From positions 62,001-126,000 of the forward strand of contig NZ_QKYK01000006.1 in NCBI RefSeq assembly GCF_003426815.1: a DNA stretch of 64,000 bases. Direction: 5' to 3'. Position 1 is the first letter of the stretch. Each line of letters begins with the position of its first letter. The notes below the pieces were generated by a model. That model had not been told where the DNA came from and made no database searches. It saw only the letters and a list, made by a program, of their open reading frames with translations. Positions 44,346 through 52,852 of the stretch are shown one piece after another. The stretch is from Desertimonas flava. Lineage in GTDB: Bacteria; Actinomycetota; Acidimicrobiia; Acidimicrobiales; Ilumatobacteraceae. The position numbers were made by a program, and so were the translations under genes.

Positions 44346-44438
44346 GGATCGACAGTACCGAGGCCTCGGCGGCCGCCACGTGTCGGGGTCGTCGCCGAGC
44401 GGGCACGCTCGTCGACGGCGCAATACGATCGACCTCGC

Positions 44439-45059
44439 ATGTTCACCGGAATCGTCGAAGAACTCGGAACGGTCGTCAGCATCGACGGCGGCCGCATCCG
44501 CATCGGAGCCTCCACCGTGCTCGAAGACGTCGAATTGGGCGCCTCGATCGCCGTCAACGGCTGCTGCCTCACCGTCGTCGAGTGGGACGACGGAGATCCC
44601 GCGGCCGGGCGACCGGGCTGGTGGGAGTGCGAGGCGACTGAGGAGACGTTCAGCCGCACGAACCTCGATTCGATCCAACCCGGCGACCGCGTGAACCTCG
44701 AACGGCCGGTCCGGTTGTCCGATCGTCTCGGCGGCCACCTGGTCCAGGGCCACGTCGACGGCGTCGGCGAGATCGTCGTGCCGATTCCCGATCTCCAGGT
44801 GCGTTGCGATCCCGGGCTGCTGCGCTACGTCGTGGAGAAGGGATCGATCACCGTCGACGGTGTGAGCCTCACCGTGGTCGACGTGCTGTCCGACGGCTTC
44901 ACCGTCGCCGTGATCCCGCACACCGGGGCGATCACCACGCTGGGGGTCAAGGGGCCCGGCGCGCGCGTCAATCTCGAGGTCGACGTCACCGCCAAGTACG
45001 TCGAGCGCCTGCTCTCCTGGAAGGTCGAGTCGCCGCAGCCGGTTGCGGCCTCGTCGTGA
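44439..45059 (+). CDS. ribE: Riboflavin synthase alpha chain
   Basis: 206 residues, two lumazine-binding repeats. MFTGIVEELGTVVSIDGG opens repeat 1, with VNGCCLTVVEW; repeat 2 has GDRVNLERPV, GGHLVQGHVDGVGEI and VDGVSLTVVDV. It dismutates 6,7-dimethyl-8-ribityllumazine to riboflavin. No other rib gene or FMN riboswitch is adjacent. TACGAT lies 9 nt before ATG 44439 with no ribosome site, so transcription is probably leaderless. Confidence 0.95.
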   Translation: MFTGIVEELGTVVSIDGGRIRIGASTVLEDVELGASIAVNGCCLTVVEWDDGDPAAGRPGWWECEATEETFSRTNLDSIQPGDRVNLERPVRLSDRLGGHLVQGHVDGVGEIVVPIPDLQVRCDPGLLRYVVEKGSITVDGVSLTVVDVLSDGFTVAVIPHTGAITTLGVKGPGARVNLEVDVTAKYVERLLSWKVESPQPVAASS

Positions 45060-45088
45060 CGACCCCGGGCGCCTAGTGGTCTGTCGCC

Positions 45089-45811
45089 GTGCTGGCCGCG
45101 ACCCTCGACGAGCTGCGCACGGTCGCCGTCGCGGCGGAGGACGCGTCGGGGTACTTCCCGGCGATGTACGCCCGGGTCACCGACCGCATCCGGCGGGCCG
45201 CGGCCGACGGCCGGTTCGATGACGGCGACAAGATGATGCGGTTCGCCCGCGCCTTCGCCGACCTCTATCTCCGGCCCCGGCGCGGCGAGGTGGCGCCGCC
45301 GGGATGCTGGGAGGCGGCGTGGAGCGTCTCCGGCGACCGGCGGCTGCTGATCGTGCAGCACCTGCTGCTCGGCATGAACGCCCACATCAATCACGACCTG
45401 CCCCTGGTGGTGGTGCAACTCGCCGACGAACACGACGGGATCGATCCGTTGCGCGTGGACTTCGACGCCGTCAACGCGGTCCTCTCCGAGACGATGCCCG
45501 ACGTGCTGGGCGACCTCGGCCGGGTGTCGCGCTGGGTCAACCTGGCGGCGGCGATCGGTGGCGGATCCGCCTTCAACTTCTCGCTGCGCGCGGCACGCAC
45601 GCAGGCGTGGCGGACGGCGCAGCGCCAGCACCGGCTCGGTGCCGAGGAGCGACGCCGCGACACGGTTGCGCTCGACGAGTTGGTCCGCGTCCTCGCCTAC
45701 CTGATCACCAAGCCGGCGTGGCCGGCCCGCTGGCTCGTCCCCATCGGGCGCCTGCTCGAGGACGACGACGCTCCTCGGGTGACGAAGAGCCTGCTCGGCC
45801 CGCTCGCCTGA
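45089..45811 (+). CDS. DUF5995 family protein
   Basis: 240 residues, mostly helical. The motif HLLLGMNAHINHDLPLVVVQLADEHD near residue 100, and the final RVLAYLITKPAWPARWLVPI, correspond to the actinobacterial DUF5995 family. Conserved His and Asp suggest a metal site, but no activity is known to me. GTG start after a weak hexamer TGGTCT. Same strand as ribE and gpsA with 29- and 49-bp gaps. Confidence 0.75.
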   Translation: MLAATLDELRTVAVAAEDASGYFPAMYARVTDRIRRAAADGRFDDGDKMMRFARAFADLYLRPRRGEVAPPGCWEAAWSVSGDRRLLIVQHLLLGMNAHINHDLPLVVVQLADEHDGIDPLRVDFDAVNAVLSETMPDVLGDLGRVSRWVNLAAAIGGGSAFNFSLRAARTQAWRTAQRQHRLGAEERRRDTVALDELVRVLAYLITKPAWPARWLVPIGRLLEDDDAPRVTKSLLGPLA

Positions 45812-45860
45812 CGCGACCACGGTCGGCGAGCGCGACCGCGGACCGCTACCTTGTCCCGCC

Positions 45861-46853
45861 ATGCATGTGACCGTGCTGGGGGCCGGATCATGGGGGACGA
45901 CCATGGCGTCGTTGCTCGCGGCGCGCCATCCGACGCTGCTCTGGGCGCGCAACCCCGACACCGCCGACGAGATCAACGAGGACCACACCAACGCTGGCTA
46001 CCTGCCCGGGCACACACTCAACCGCAAGCTGACGGCGACGTCCGACCTCGAGAAGGCGGTCAAGCACGCCGAGTTGCTCATCGTCGGCGTGCCGACGTCG
46101 GCCGTGCGGTCGACGATGGAGCTGATCGCGCCGTGGGTCCACCCGTGGATCCCCATCGTCAGCCTCTCGAAGGGGCTCGAGCAGAAGACCCTGATGCGCA
46201 TGACCCAGGTGATCGCCGACGTCCTGCCGGGCCGGCCCGTCGCGGCACTGACCGGTCCGAACATCGCGAGGGAGATCCTGGCCGGCCAGGCGGCCGCGGC
46301 GGTGATCGCCACCAAGGACCTCGCCGTCGCCCGGGCGATCCAGAGCGTGCTGACCCGGGGCGTCTTCCGGGTGTACACCAATCACGACGTCATCGGCTGC
46401 GAGCTCGGCGGCGCCCTGAAGAACGTCGTCGCCATCGCGTCGGGCATCGCCCAGGGGCTCGGCGTCGGCGACAACACCCGCGCGATGGTGATGACCCGCG
46501 GGCTGGCCGAGCTCACACGCCTCGGCGTCGCCATGGGAGGTGAGCTGGCCACGTTCGCTGGGCTCGCCGGCATGGGCGACCTCATCACCACGTGCATCAG
46601 CCCGCACAGCCGCAACCGCCACGTGGGCGAACAGCTCGGCCAGGGCCGCAAACTCCCCGACGTCCTCGGCGAGATGAACATGGTCGCCGAGGGCGTCAAG
46701 ACGGCGACCACCGCCCGGGAACTGGCGAAGCGCTTCGACGTGCCGATGCCGGTGTGCGACCAGATCTACAAGGTCGTCAGCGGCAAGACGAGCGCGGCGC
46801 GGGCGTACGCCGGCCTGCTCGTGCGCCCCGGCCACGAGAGCGACCCCGGCTGA
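45861..46853 (+). CDS. gpsA: Glycerol-3-phosphate dehydrogenase [NAD(P)+]
   Basis: 330 residues. GAGSWGTTMASLLA is the NAD(P)-binding loop; VGVPTSAVRSTM, LSKGLEQKT, LTGPNIAREI and the catalytic Lys region GCELGGALKNVVAIASGIAQGLGVGDNTRA follow the family exactly, ending with MGDLITTC-SPHSRNRHVG. It makes sn-glycerol 3-phosphate for phospholipids. TACCTT lies 8 nt before ATG 45861, leaderless pattern. Confidence 0.95.
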   Translation: MHVTVLGAGSWGTTMASLLAARHPTLLWARNPDTADEINEDHTNAGYLPGHTLNRKLTATSDLEKAVKHAELLIVGVPTSAVRSTMELIAPWVHPWIPIVSLSKGLEQKTLMRMTQVIADVLPGRPVAALTGPNIAREILAGQAAAAVIATKDLAVARAIQSVLTRGVFRVYTNHDVIGCELGGALKNVVAIASGIAQGLGVGDNTRAMVMTRGLAELTRLGVAMGGELATFAGLAGMGDLITTCISPHSRNRHVGEQLGQGRKLPDVLGEMNMVAEGVKTATTARELAKRFDVPMPVCDQIYKVVSGKTSAARAYAGLLVRPGHESDPG

Positions 46854-46911
46854 CCCGACGTCGCGACGCCGGCCACCTTCGCCGCCGTCGGAGCAGGACT
46901 ACCATCCCGCC

Positions 46912-48444
46912 GTGGCGTTCGAGACGGTGACCGGCTACTGCTGGCCGCAGTCGGTGGCGGCCCCCGACCGCGTGGCCGTGCACCTCAGCTCGGCCGGGGG
47001 CCGGCCCGTCGCCGTCGAGGTGGCGCGGGTGGGGGCCCGCCGCGAGCTCGTGTGGTCGGCCGACGCGGTCCCCGCCGAGTACCACGTGACACCGCCCGAC
47101 GCCGATCGCAACGGCTGCGATTGGCCCGCCGCGCTCACCATCGACATCCCCGAGGGTTGGCGCTCCGGGTACTACGAGGTCGTCCTGTCGATCGACGCCG
47201 ACGGGCGACTGCGGCGGAGCCACGCCTTCTTCGTGGTCCGCCCGGCCGCGACGAGCACGGCGCCGATCCTGCTCGCCCTCTCGACGAACACGTGGCACGC
47301 ATACAACGACTTCGGCGGCCGCAACCTCTACACCGGCGGCACCACGGTCTCGCTGCGGCGACCGATGTCGCCGGGATTCCTGTTCAAGCCCGACGGTGCC
47401 GGCCGGCGCGTCACGGTGATCTCGCCGCCCGACCGTTCGATGGCCGCCCACGTCGGCTACCTCCAGCTCAACCACCTGTCGCCGTGGGCCGGTTCGGCGG
47501 GGTGGCCGGATTGGGAGGAACCGTTCCTCGCCTGGGCGGAACGGGAGGGCTACGCGATCGACGTCGTCACCAACGCCGACCTCGCCGACCATCCCGAGCT
47601 GCTGGACGACGGCCGGTACCGGCTCTACCTGTCGGTCGGCCACGACGAGTACTGGTCGGCGGGGATGCGTGACACGGTGGAACGGTTCATCGCCAACGGC
47701 GGCAACGCCGCGTTCCTGTCCGGCAACACGTCGTTCTGGCAGGTCCGCCTCGAACCATCGAACACCGACGAGCCGGCCGACCGGATGGTCGGCTACAAGG
47801 GCCGGTTCCGGGACGACCCCGTGTTCGGCACCGACCGGCAGGCGCTGCTCACGGCGATGTGGTCCGACGTCCTCGTCGGGCGACCGGAGAACTCGATGAC
47901 CGGCGTGAGCTTCACGCGCGGCGGCTATCACCGGATCGGCAAGCGCGTCACCCTCGGCGCCGGCGGCTACACGATGTACCGGCCGGAGCACTGGCTGTTC
48001 GACGGCACCGGGCTCGACTACGGCGACGTCCTGGGGAGCGATGCGACCGTCGTCGGGTACGAATGCGACGGTTGCGACTTCACGTTCCGCGACGGCCTCC
48101 CGTACCCCACCGGACGAGACGGGACACCGGCGGGGTTCGAGATCCTGGCCCTCGCGCCGGCGGCCCACTTCACCCGCGACACCGCCACCAGGCCGCCGGC
48201 CCCGAACGAGCCGAGCGAGCTCGAGTTCATCGCGTCGCGCGTCGACGGCGGTGGCCGCGATCCGGCATCGGTCGCGCGCCTGGCCCATGGCCACGCGGTG
48301 TTCGGCACGTACACCTCACCCTCCGGGGGAACGGTCGTGACCACCGGATCGACCGACTGGGCGCACGGCCTCGCCGCCCGTCACCCGATGGTCGAGCAGG
48401 TCACCCGCAATCTCCTCGACCGTCTCTCGTCGCGTCCTGACTGA
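46912..48444 (+). CDS. N,N-dimethylformamidase large-subunit-like protein
   Basis: 510 residues matching the N,N-dimethylformamidase beta-subunit-like domain. The N-terminal ~110 residues are beta-rich (WRSGYYEVVLS); LLALSTNTWHAYNDFGGRNLY, NHLSPWAGSAGWPDWEEPF, LYLSVGHDEYWSAGMRDTVERF and SGNTSFWQVR are conserved blocks with candidate Tyr/Glu/His metal ligands. No small subunit lies nearby, so amide hydrolysis is not assured; many homologues are of unknown function. TACCAT lies 6 nt before GTG 46912. Confidence 0.82.
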   Translation: MAFETVTGYCWPQSVAAPDRVAVHLSSAGGRPVAVEVARVGARRELVWSADAVPAEYHVTPPDADRNGCDWPAALTIDIPEGWRSGYYEVVLSIDADGRLRRSHAFFVVRPAATSTAPILLALSTNTWHAYNDFGGRNLYTGGTTVSLRRPMSPGFLFKPDGAGRRVTVISPPDRSMAAHVGYLQLNHLSPWAGSAGWPDWEEPFLAWAEREGYAIDVVTNADLADHPELLDDGRYRLYLSVGHDEYWSAGMRDTVERFIANGGNAAFLSGNTSFWQVRLEPSNTDEPADRMVGYKGRFRDDPVFGTDRQALLTAMWSDVLVGRPENSMTGVSFTRGGYHRIGKRVTLGAGGYTMYRPEHWLFDGTGLDYGDVLGSDATVVGYECDGCDFTFRDGLPYPTGRDGTPAGFEILALAPAAHFTRDTATRPPAPNEPSELEFIASRVDGGGRDPASVARLAHGHAVFGTYTSPSGGTVVTTGSTDWAHGLAARHPMVEQVTRNLLDRLSSRPD

Positions 48445-48448
48445 GTCT

Positions 48449-48469
48449 GCCCGCCGCCGCGTGGCGGGC
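48449..48469. terminator. Bidirectional hairpin between converging genes
   Basis: GCCCGCC/GGCGGGC, 7-bp stem and 7-nt loop, in the 32-bp gap between the DMFase-like and FAA hydrolase genes. Confidence 0.55.
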
Positions 48470-48476
48470 CGCGCGG

Positions 48477-49313
48477 TCAGCGAACGCGGTTGACGAGCTC
48501 GCCGACGCCGTCGATCACGGTGTGCACGATGTCTCCCGGACGCAGGAAGTTGCCGGTCGGCAGGCCGACGCCCGACGGCGTCCCGGTGAACACCAGATCG
48601 CCGGGCCGCAGCGTCAGCTGCGACGAGAGGTACGCCACGAGCGCCGGGACGTCGAAGATCAGGTTGGCGGTGGTGTCGTTCTGTCGCACCTCACCGTTCA
48701 CCTCGCATCGGATCGCCAGTGCGTCCCGATCGGGGAGCAGGTCGGTCGACACGACGAAGGGACCCGTCGGTCCGTAGGTGTCGTGCGACTTGCCGAGTGT
48801 GAACTGCGGCCGCTGGCCGGCGTTCTGCAGCTCGCGATCGGACACGTCCTGGCCGACCATGACGCCGGCGACGACGTCCCACGCCGAGGCGCTGGGTACG
48901 TCACGTGCCTCGGCGCCGATGACGAGCACCAGCTCGGCCTCGTAGTCGGTGGTGGCCGACGCCAGCACGATGTCGTCGGTCGGCCCGGCCAGGCAGCTGG
49001 CCACCTTGGCGAACACGAGCGGTGCCGGGGGCAGCGCGTGACCGGTCTCGGCCGCGTGGTCGCGGTAGTTCACGCCGATGCCGAGCACGCTGCGAGGAGT
49101 CGGGACCGGCGGTCCGAGCACCACATCGGCGAGCCGGTGGTCGGCGGTCGCCGGATCGAGACCTCCGGCCACCTCGTGCAGCGCGTCGGTCGCCGCCAGC
49201 GCGGCGACGGCTTCGGGCCCGAGCCGGCCGCCGCTCGCCCGCTCGAGGTCGAAGACCCCGTCACCCTCCACCAGAACCGCCCGACCGTCGACGTTGCCCA
49301 ACCGGAATCCCAT
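48477..49313 (-). CDS. Fumarylacetoacetate hydrolase family protein
   Basis: 278 residues. The C-terminal FAH domain begins near residue 75 with SVLGIGVNYRDHAAETG; metal ligands are the Glu residues of TTDYEAELVLVIG and the Asp of VGQDVSDRELQ, and GKSHDTYGPTGPFVV, GDLVFTGTPSGVG are family signatures. These enzymes cleave or isomerise acylpyruvates and aromatic ring-fission products. No pathway partners are adjacent. ATG 49313 is chosen over longer options. Confidence 0.9.
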   Translation of the reverse strand: MGFRLGNVDGRAVLVEGDGVFDLERASGGRLGPEAVAALAATDALHEVAGGLDPATADHRLADVVLGPPVPTPRSVLGIGVNYRDHAAETGHALPPAPLVFAKVASCLAGPTDDIVLASATTDYEAELVLVIGAEARDVPSASAWDVVAGVMVGQDVSDRELQNAGQRPQFTLGKSHDTYGPTGPFVVSTDLLPDRDALAIRCEVNGEVRQNDTTANLIFDVPALVAYLSSQLTLRPGDLVFTGTPSGVGLPTGNFLRPGDIVHTVIDGVGELVNRVR

Positions 49314-49387
49314 GGCACGAGTCTCCCAGGGCGCGGCCCGCGATCTCATGTCCACCGGACCGCGTCACGGTGGGGAACCCGGCACGG

Positions 49388-50047
49388 TCATCGGCGCCAG
49401 GAGTCGATGCGGCGGTGCTCGACGCGGAAGCCGTGGTCGATCGCCCACAGCACGGCCTGCGTCCGATTGACGGCGTCGATCTTCCGATACAGGTTGCGGA
49501 TGTGCGACTTCACGGAGTTGATGCTGAGATGCATGAGCCGGGCAATCTCCACGTTGCTGCGCCCCTGTGAGATGAGCGCCAGCACCTCGGACTCGCGCTC
49601 GGTGAGCCCTTCGGTGCGCCCGGGCCAGTCGAGCCCCACCACGGGTCCCCGCGCCCGCGGCCGCAGGACGACGGTCTCGCCGGCGTCGACCCGCTCGAGC
49701 GCGTCCACCAGCTCGGCCGCCGTGCTCGCCTTGGAGATGTAGCCGGCGGCGCCGCGACGCAGGGCCTCGTCGATCAGGCTCTGATCGACCGCCCACGAAT
49801 AGACGACCACGTACCTGGCGTGAGGGTTCCGGAGGAGCACCTCGAGGTCGGGCCCGTCGGCCTCGCCCTGGGCGAACGTGTCGTAGAGGGCGACGTCGAC
49901 GTCGGAGGTGACGCTCGCGTCGACATCGATCTCGACGACCTCGATGCGGTCGCGGTAGTGCTCGAACATCTGGGCGACACCAGCGAGGACGAGCTCGTAG
50001 TCGTCGACGAGGGCCACCCTCACGGCGCCGTTGGTGCCCGTTCCCAT
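49388..50047 (-). CDS. NarL/LuxR-family response regulator
   Basis: 219 residues. The receiver domain has VALVDDYELV, a phosphoacceptor Asp in VALYDTFAQ, Ser in VVVYSWAVD and Lys in GYISKAS, so it appears competent for phosphorylation. The LuxR domain (LTERESEVLALISQGRSNVEIARLM, KSHIRNLYRKIDAVNRTQAV) occupies residues ~150-205. No histidine kinase is adjacent; the divergent gene encodes a STAS protein. TATAAA lies 6 nt before ATG 50047. A long dyad separates the pair. A fragment of a paralogue remains at 42708. Confidence 0.9.
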   Translation of the reverse strand: MGTGTNGAVRVALVDDYELVLAGVAQMFEHYRDRIEVVEIDVDASVTSDVDVALYDTFAQGEADGPDLEVLLRNPHARYVVVYSWAVDQSLIDEALRRGAAGYISKASTAAELVDALERVDAGETVVLRPRARGPVVGLDWPGRTEGLTERESEVLALISQGRSNVEIARLMHLSINSVKSHIRNLYRKIDAVNRTQAVLWAIDHGFRVEHRRIDSWRR

Positions 50048-50058
50048 CGCCCCTTTAT

Positions 50059-50100
50059 AACCACCCGTGGGGGTGATGTATATCCCCCGATGGGGTGGTT
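50059..50100. promoter_or_regulatory. Nested dyad between response regulator and STAS genes
   Basis: AACCACCC (50059-50066) pairs with GGGTGGTT (50093-50100), enclosing GGGGG and CCCCC blocks. Candidate operator for the divergent pair; a transcribed hairpin is also possible. Confidence 0.5.
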
Positions 50101-50111
50101 CACTCGACAGA

Positions 50112-50435
50112 GTGTCCGACGACGTGGCGCACGAGCCATTCCCGTCCTGCTCCCCACCTCTCGTACGCCTGGAGATCGAAGGCGACGGTCCGGGCGGCGT
50201 GGTGCTGCGCGGCGAGGTGGACGCGTCGACATCGTGGGGGTTGGCCCGGGCGCTGGACGATCCCGACATCGTCCGGCTCGATTGCTCCGGTGTGACGTTC
50301 TTCGGCGGTGCCGGCATCCGGGTCCTGCTCGAGGCGGCGCGAGATCGCCGATTGGTCCTGCGCTGCCCGTCCGCGGCCATGATGCGGGTGCTGACCGCTG
50401 CCGGCCAGGCCGGCGAGTTCGCGATCGAGCACTGA
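50112..50435 (+). CDS. STAS-domain protein (anti-sigma antagonist-like)
   Basis: 107 residues. VVLRGEVDASTSWGLARAL and VRLDCSGVTFFGGAGIRVLL match the STAS fold of SpoIIAA-type antagonists. The canonical phosphorylated Ser (DSSG) is replaced by Ala (GGAG), so the usual switch by an anti-sigma kinase is absent. It could be a permanently active antagonist or a structural module. GTG 50112 is preferred; an ATG at 50076 would lie inside the dyad region. Confidence 0.75.
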   Translation: MSDDVAHEPFPSCSPPLVRLEIEGDGPGGVVLRGEVDASTSWGLARALDDPDIVRLDCSGVTFFGGAGIRVLLEAARDRRLVLRCPSAAMMRVLTAAGQAGEFAIEH

Positions 50436-50447
50436 CCCGTCGGCTCA

Positions 50448-51218
50448 TCAGTCGGAGTGCGGTGCTCCCACTCCGAGCTCGCGCTCGAGTCGTTCGAGCC
50501 GGGAGGCCACGGCGCCGATGACCGAGGCGAGCTGTTCGACACGCTCGGCCAGGGCGGCGACGTCGATCGCGGGCGGTGGCGGCGAGGCGGGCGACGCGAT
50601 CGGCGCCGGCGCGGCAGCGCCGTCGCTGTCCGGTCGGCCGGCACGAGCGAACGTCCTCGGAAGGTCGGCGGTCGAGTCGTCGAGCTCGACGCTGTCCAGC
50701 GCCGAGACCGCCGACTCGTCGAGCGGCCCCGACAAGAGGGCCACCCAACGGTCCTCGCGCTCGCCCGGCCGGCGCCCGATCCTGGCGGCGAACGGCTCGG
50801 GGCTGCGGGCGGCCAGGGTGTCGAGCATCGCTTCGACGCTCGACGTCTCGTCGGCGGGCACCAGGCGCTCGATCCGCGACCGGACGTCGTTGGCGGTCTG
50901 CGGGCCACGCAGCGCCAGCGCCGACAGGGTCAAGAGCTCACCCGGTGACAGCCGCCAACGTTCGCCGGCCGTGTGCCGGTAGCGGGTGGTGCGACCGCCG
51001 TGTGACGGGTGGACGAAGCGCACGAGGCCCACGGACTTCAGCTCCACGAGCGCGTTCTCCACGGTGCGGTCGTCGTACGACACGACGGGACGGCGGTTGG
51101 TCGCCTGATTGCACGCCAGCCGCAGCGCCGTCAGCGTGAGCGGATAGCTGTCGGGGACCGCCGCTTCCTTCTCGATCAACGAGGCCAGCACGCGGATCTG
51201 GGGACCGGACAGCTCCAT
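50448..51218 (-). CDS. YceH/DUF480 family protein
   Basis: 256 residues. Two winged-helix units in the first ~170 residues: LSGPQIRVLASLIEKEAAVPD, YPLTLTALRLACNQATNRRPV and LSALALRGPQTANDVRSRI are the hallmarks of DUF480. After a Pro/Ala linker comes a short C-terminal coiled coil (LAERVEQLASVIGAVASRL). Function unknown; DNA binding is plausible. Start ATG 51218 with CAGACT 6 nt upstream. Confidence 0.88.
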   Translation of the reverse strand: MELSGPQIRVLASLIEKEAAVPDSYPLTLTALRLACNQATNRRPVVSYDDRTVENALVELKSVGLVRFVHPSHGGRTTRYRHTAGERWRLSPGELLTLSALALRGPQTANDVRSRIERLVPADETSSVEAMLDTLAARSPEPFAARIGRRPGEREDRWVALLSGPLDESAVSALDSVELDDSTADLPRTFARAGRPDSDGAAAPAPIASPASPPPPAIDVAALAERVEQLASVIGAVASRLERLERELGVGAPHSD

Positions 51219-51303
51219 GGCGTCAGTCTGGCGCGGCGGGACCGGTGCATCGGGTCTCCGGCAGCCGACTCGAACCGCGATTGCCCAGCGGGACGTCCGA
51301 CCA

Positions 51304-51322
51304 TTAGGTTCTCTTAACGTGA
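51304..51322 (+). promoter_or_regulatory. Possible DtxR/IdeR iron box at the SIP promoter
   Basis: TTAGGTTCTCTTAACGTGA resembles the 19-bp iron box TTAGGTTAGGCTAACCTAA (about 12 of 19 matches, mostly in the left half). It covers the TAGGTT -10 and the GTG start, a place where repressor binding would block transcription. Confidence 0.45.
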
Positions 51323-52539
51323 CGACGCAGGAGACCAAGACGACCGTGACGACCGTGACGACCGTGACGACCGCGACGACCGCGACGACCGACGCTCCAT
51401 CGATCGCCGACGAATTGGCCGCGGCCGAAGCGTCGATCATCGACCACTTCAACGCCTTCTATCCCGATGCCGTCGCGGTCGTCTGCCGGGCCCACACCGG
51501 CCGGGACGACCTCACCGCCACCGCGCTGGCAGGGCTGAGCCTCGAGTCGCTGGCGCTGCGGGCCACGGCGGCCGACGGATCTGTCCACGAGGCGATGGTG
51601 CCGTTCTCGCGTCCGGTGGCCACCCTCAACGACCTCCATCCGCTGGCGATCGAGGTGACGACGGCCGCCCGCACGTCGCTCGGCATCACCGAGCTGACGA
51701 GCGCCGAGATCGAGGACCAGAAGCTGCACGCCATCCGCACGCACATCACGTCCGTCGTGAGGGTCGAGCAGCTCACCCCGAGCTTCCGGCAGATCACGTT
51801 CGGCGGCGGCGATCTGACCTCCTTCCAGCCCGGCGGGCTCGACCAGTTCATCTACGTGCTCGCCCCACCGCCGGGCCGCACCGAGCTGACGATCGACGCC
51901 TCGTTCTCGTGGGACGACTACGGCCAGATGCCCGACGACGAGCGTCCGATCGGGGCGTACTACACGCTGCGCCGCTGGCGACCCGACGTCGCCGAGATCG
52001 ACATGCTGTTCGTGCTGCACGGGGTGGCGGACCGCCACGGCGAGCCGGGTCCGACGGCTCGTTGGGCCGCCAAGGCCGAGCCCGGCGATCCCGTCGCGCT
52101 GTGGGGTCCGCGCACCGCCTACGAGCCGCCGGCCGACACGGATTGGCTGCTGCTCGCCGGCGACGAGACCGGGCTGCCGGCCATCAGCGTGATCCTCGAG
52201 CACCTTCCCGCGGGCACCCCGGCCCACGTGTTCGTCGAGTTGGGCGACGACGCCGATCGTCTCGCTCTGCCCGAGTCGCCCGACATCCACGTCACGTGGT
52301 TGATCCGCGGCGACGCGCCGGCCGGAACGACGACCCTCCTGATCGACGCGGTTCGGGCGCTCGACCTTCCCGACGGCAAGGTCTACGCCTGGGGCGGCGC
52401 CGAGTCGCGCACGATGACGCAGATCCGCAAGTACCTCCGCCGCGAGCGCGGCTTCGAGCGCACGCAGGTCTGCATGGTCGGCTACTGGCGTCACGCCTCC
52501 ACGTCCGACGCCGACGCCTTCGACACCGAGGACGCCTGA
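51319..52539 (+). CDS. Siderophore-interacting protein (flavin ferric reductase)
   Basis: 406 residues. A Thr/Val repeat tail (~25 residues), a DUF2470-like domain (IIDHFNAFYPDAVAVVCRAH) to ~residue 110, then the SIP fold: ITSVVRVEQLTPSFRQITFGG, GAYYTLRRWRP (FAD binding), PGDPVALWGPR, LLAGDETGLPAI and YAWGGAESRTM (NADPH side). SIPs release iron from ferric siderophores in the cytoplasm. TAGGTT lies 8 nt before GTG 51319, hence leaderless; a DtxR-like box overlaps it. No siderophore uptake genes adjoin. Confidence 0.9.
   Translation: MTTQETKTTVTTVTTVTTATTATTDAPSIADELAAAEASIIDHFNAFYPDAVAVVCRAHTGRDDLTATALAGLSLESLALRATAADGSVHEAMVPFSRPVATLNDLHPLAIEVTTAARTSLGITELTSAEIEDQKLHAIRTHITSVVRVEQLTPSFRQITFGGGDLTSFQPGGLDQFIYVLAPPPGRTELTIDASFSWDDYGQMPDDERPIGAYYTLRRWRPDVAEIDMLFVLHGVADRHGEPGPTARWAAKAEPGDPVALWGPRTAYEPPADTDWLLLAGDETGLPAISVILEHLPAGTPAHVFVELGDDADRLALPESPDIHVTWLIRGDAPAGTTTLLIDAVRALDLPDGKVYAWGGAESRTMTQIRKYLRRERGFERTQVCMVGYWRHASTSDADAFDTEDA
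51340..51393 (+). repeat. 9-bp coding repeat in the SIP N-terminus
   Basis: ACGACCGTG three times, ACGACCGCG twice, then ACGACCGAC, encoding a Thr-Thr-Val/Thr-Thr-Ala run at the start of the protein. Confidence 0.85.
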
Positions 52540-52558
52540 CCGCGCCCACACCTTCAGC

Positions 52559-52607
52559 GGCGCGATGAGCGATCGGTCCGCTCGGTGGCCTCATCGCTCA
52601 TCGCGCC
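52559..52607. repeat. GCGATGAGCGAT hairpin repeat, copy 2
   Basis: 15-bp perfect arms GGCGCGATGAGCGAT/ATCGCTCATCGCGCC with a 19-nt loop; outer arms and the loop's GGCCTC match the copy at 24681. It starts 20 bp after the SIP stop and could terminate that gene. Confidence 0.75.
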
Positions 52608-52628
52608 GTGGCAGCCCCGGGTCGCCCG

Positions 52629-52783
52629 ATGCGGTCCTCACGTACGGCAACCCCGACGACCCGGCCGACCCGGCCGACGCCGTCGGGCTGGCGGACTTCT
52701 CGGCCGGTGAGTTCCAGCCCCTCGCCTTCACCGCCGAGGCCGTGGCCGCAACGACCGTCAGCTCGGCGACCGTCACCGGCTGA
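52629..52783 (+). pseudogene. Possible 3' gene remnant
   Basis: The frame ending at TGA 52781-52783 (DAVLTYGNPDDPADPADAVG and onward) has codon usage typical of real genes here, but no convincing start or domain; upstream it runs into the hairpin repeat. Could be the tail of a lost gene or a short unknown gene. Confidence 0.3.
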
Positions 52784-52791
52784 CGCCCGTC

Positions 52792-52842
52792 GTTCTGGTG
52801 GAGCAACAACGCTCAGCCACGGCCTTTCGGCTCCACCAGAAC
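52792..52842 (+). repeat. 51-bp hairpin repeat, copy C
   Basis: Perfect 13-bp arms GTTCTGGTGGAGC/GCTCCACCAGAAC around a 25-nt loop containing CCACGGCCTTTCG. Confidence 0.9.
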
Positions 52843-52852
52843 CATCGCCGTC

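Noticed and set aside
44346-44438. FMN riboswitch before riboflavin synthase
   Set aside because: The 93-bp divergent gap is too short for the ~120-nt element and lacks AGGGTTCAGTGCCC-type blocks.
49261-49290. Further copy of the 51-bp hairpin repeat (CTCCACCAGAAC match)
   Set aside because: Lies within FAA hydrolase coding sequence as ordinary codons, with no partner arm.
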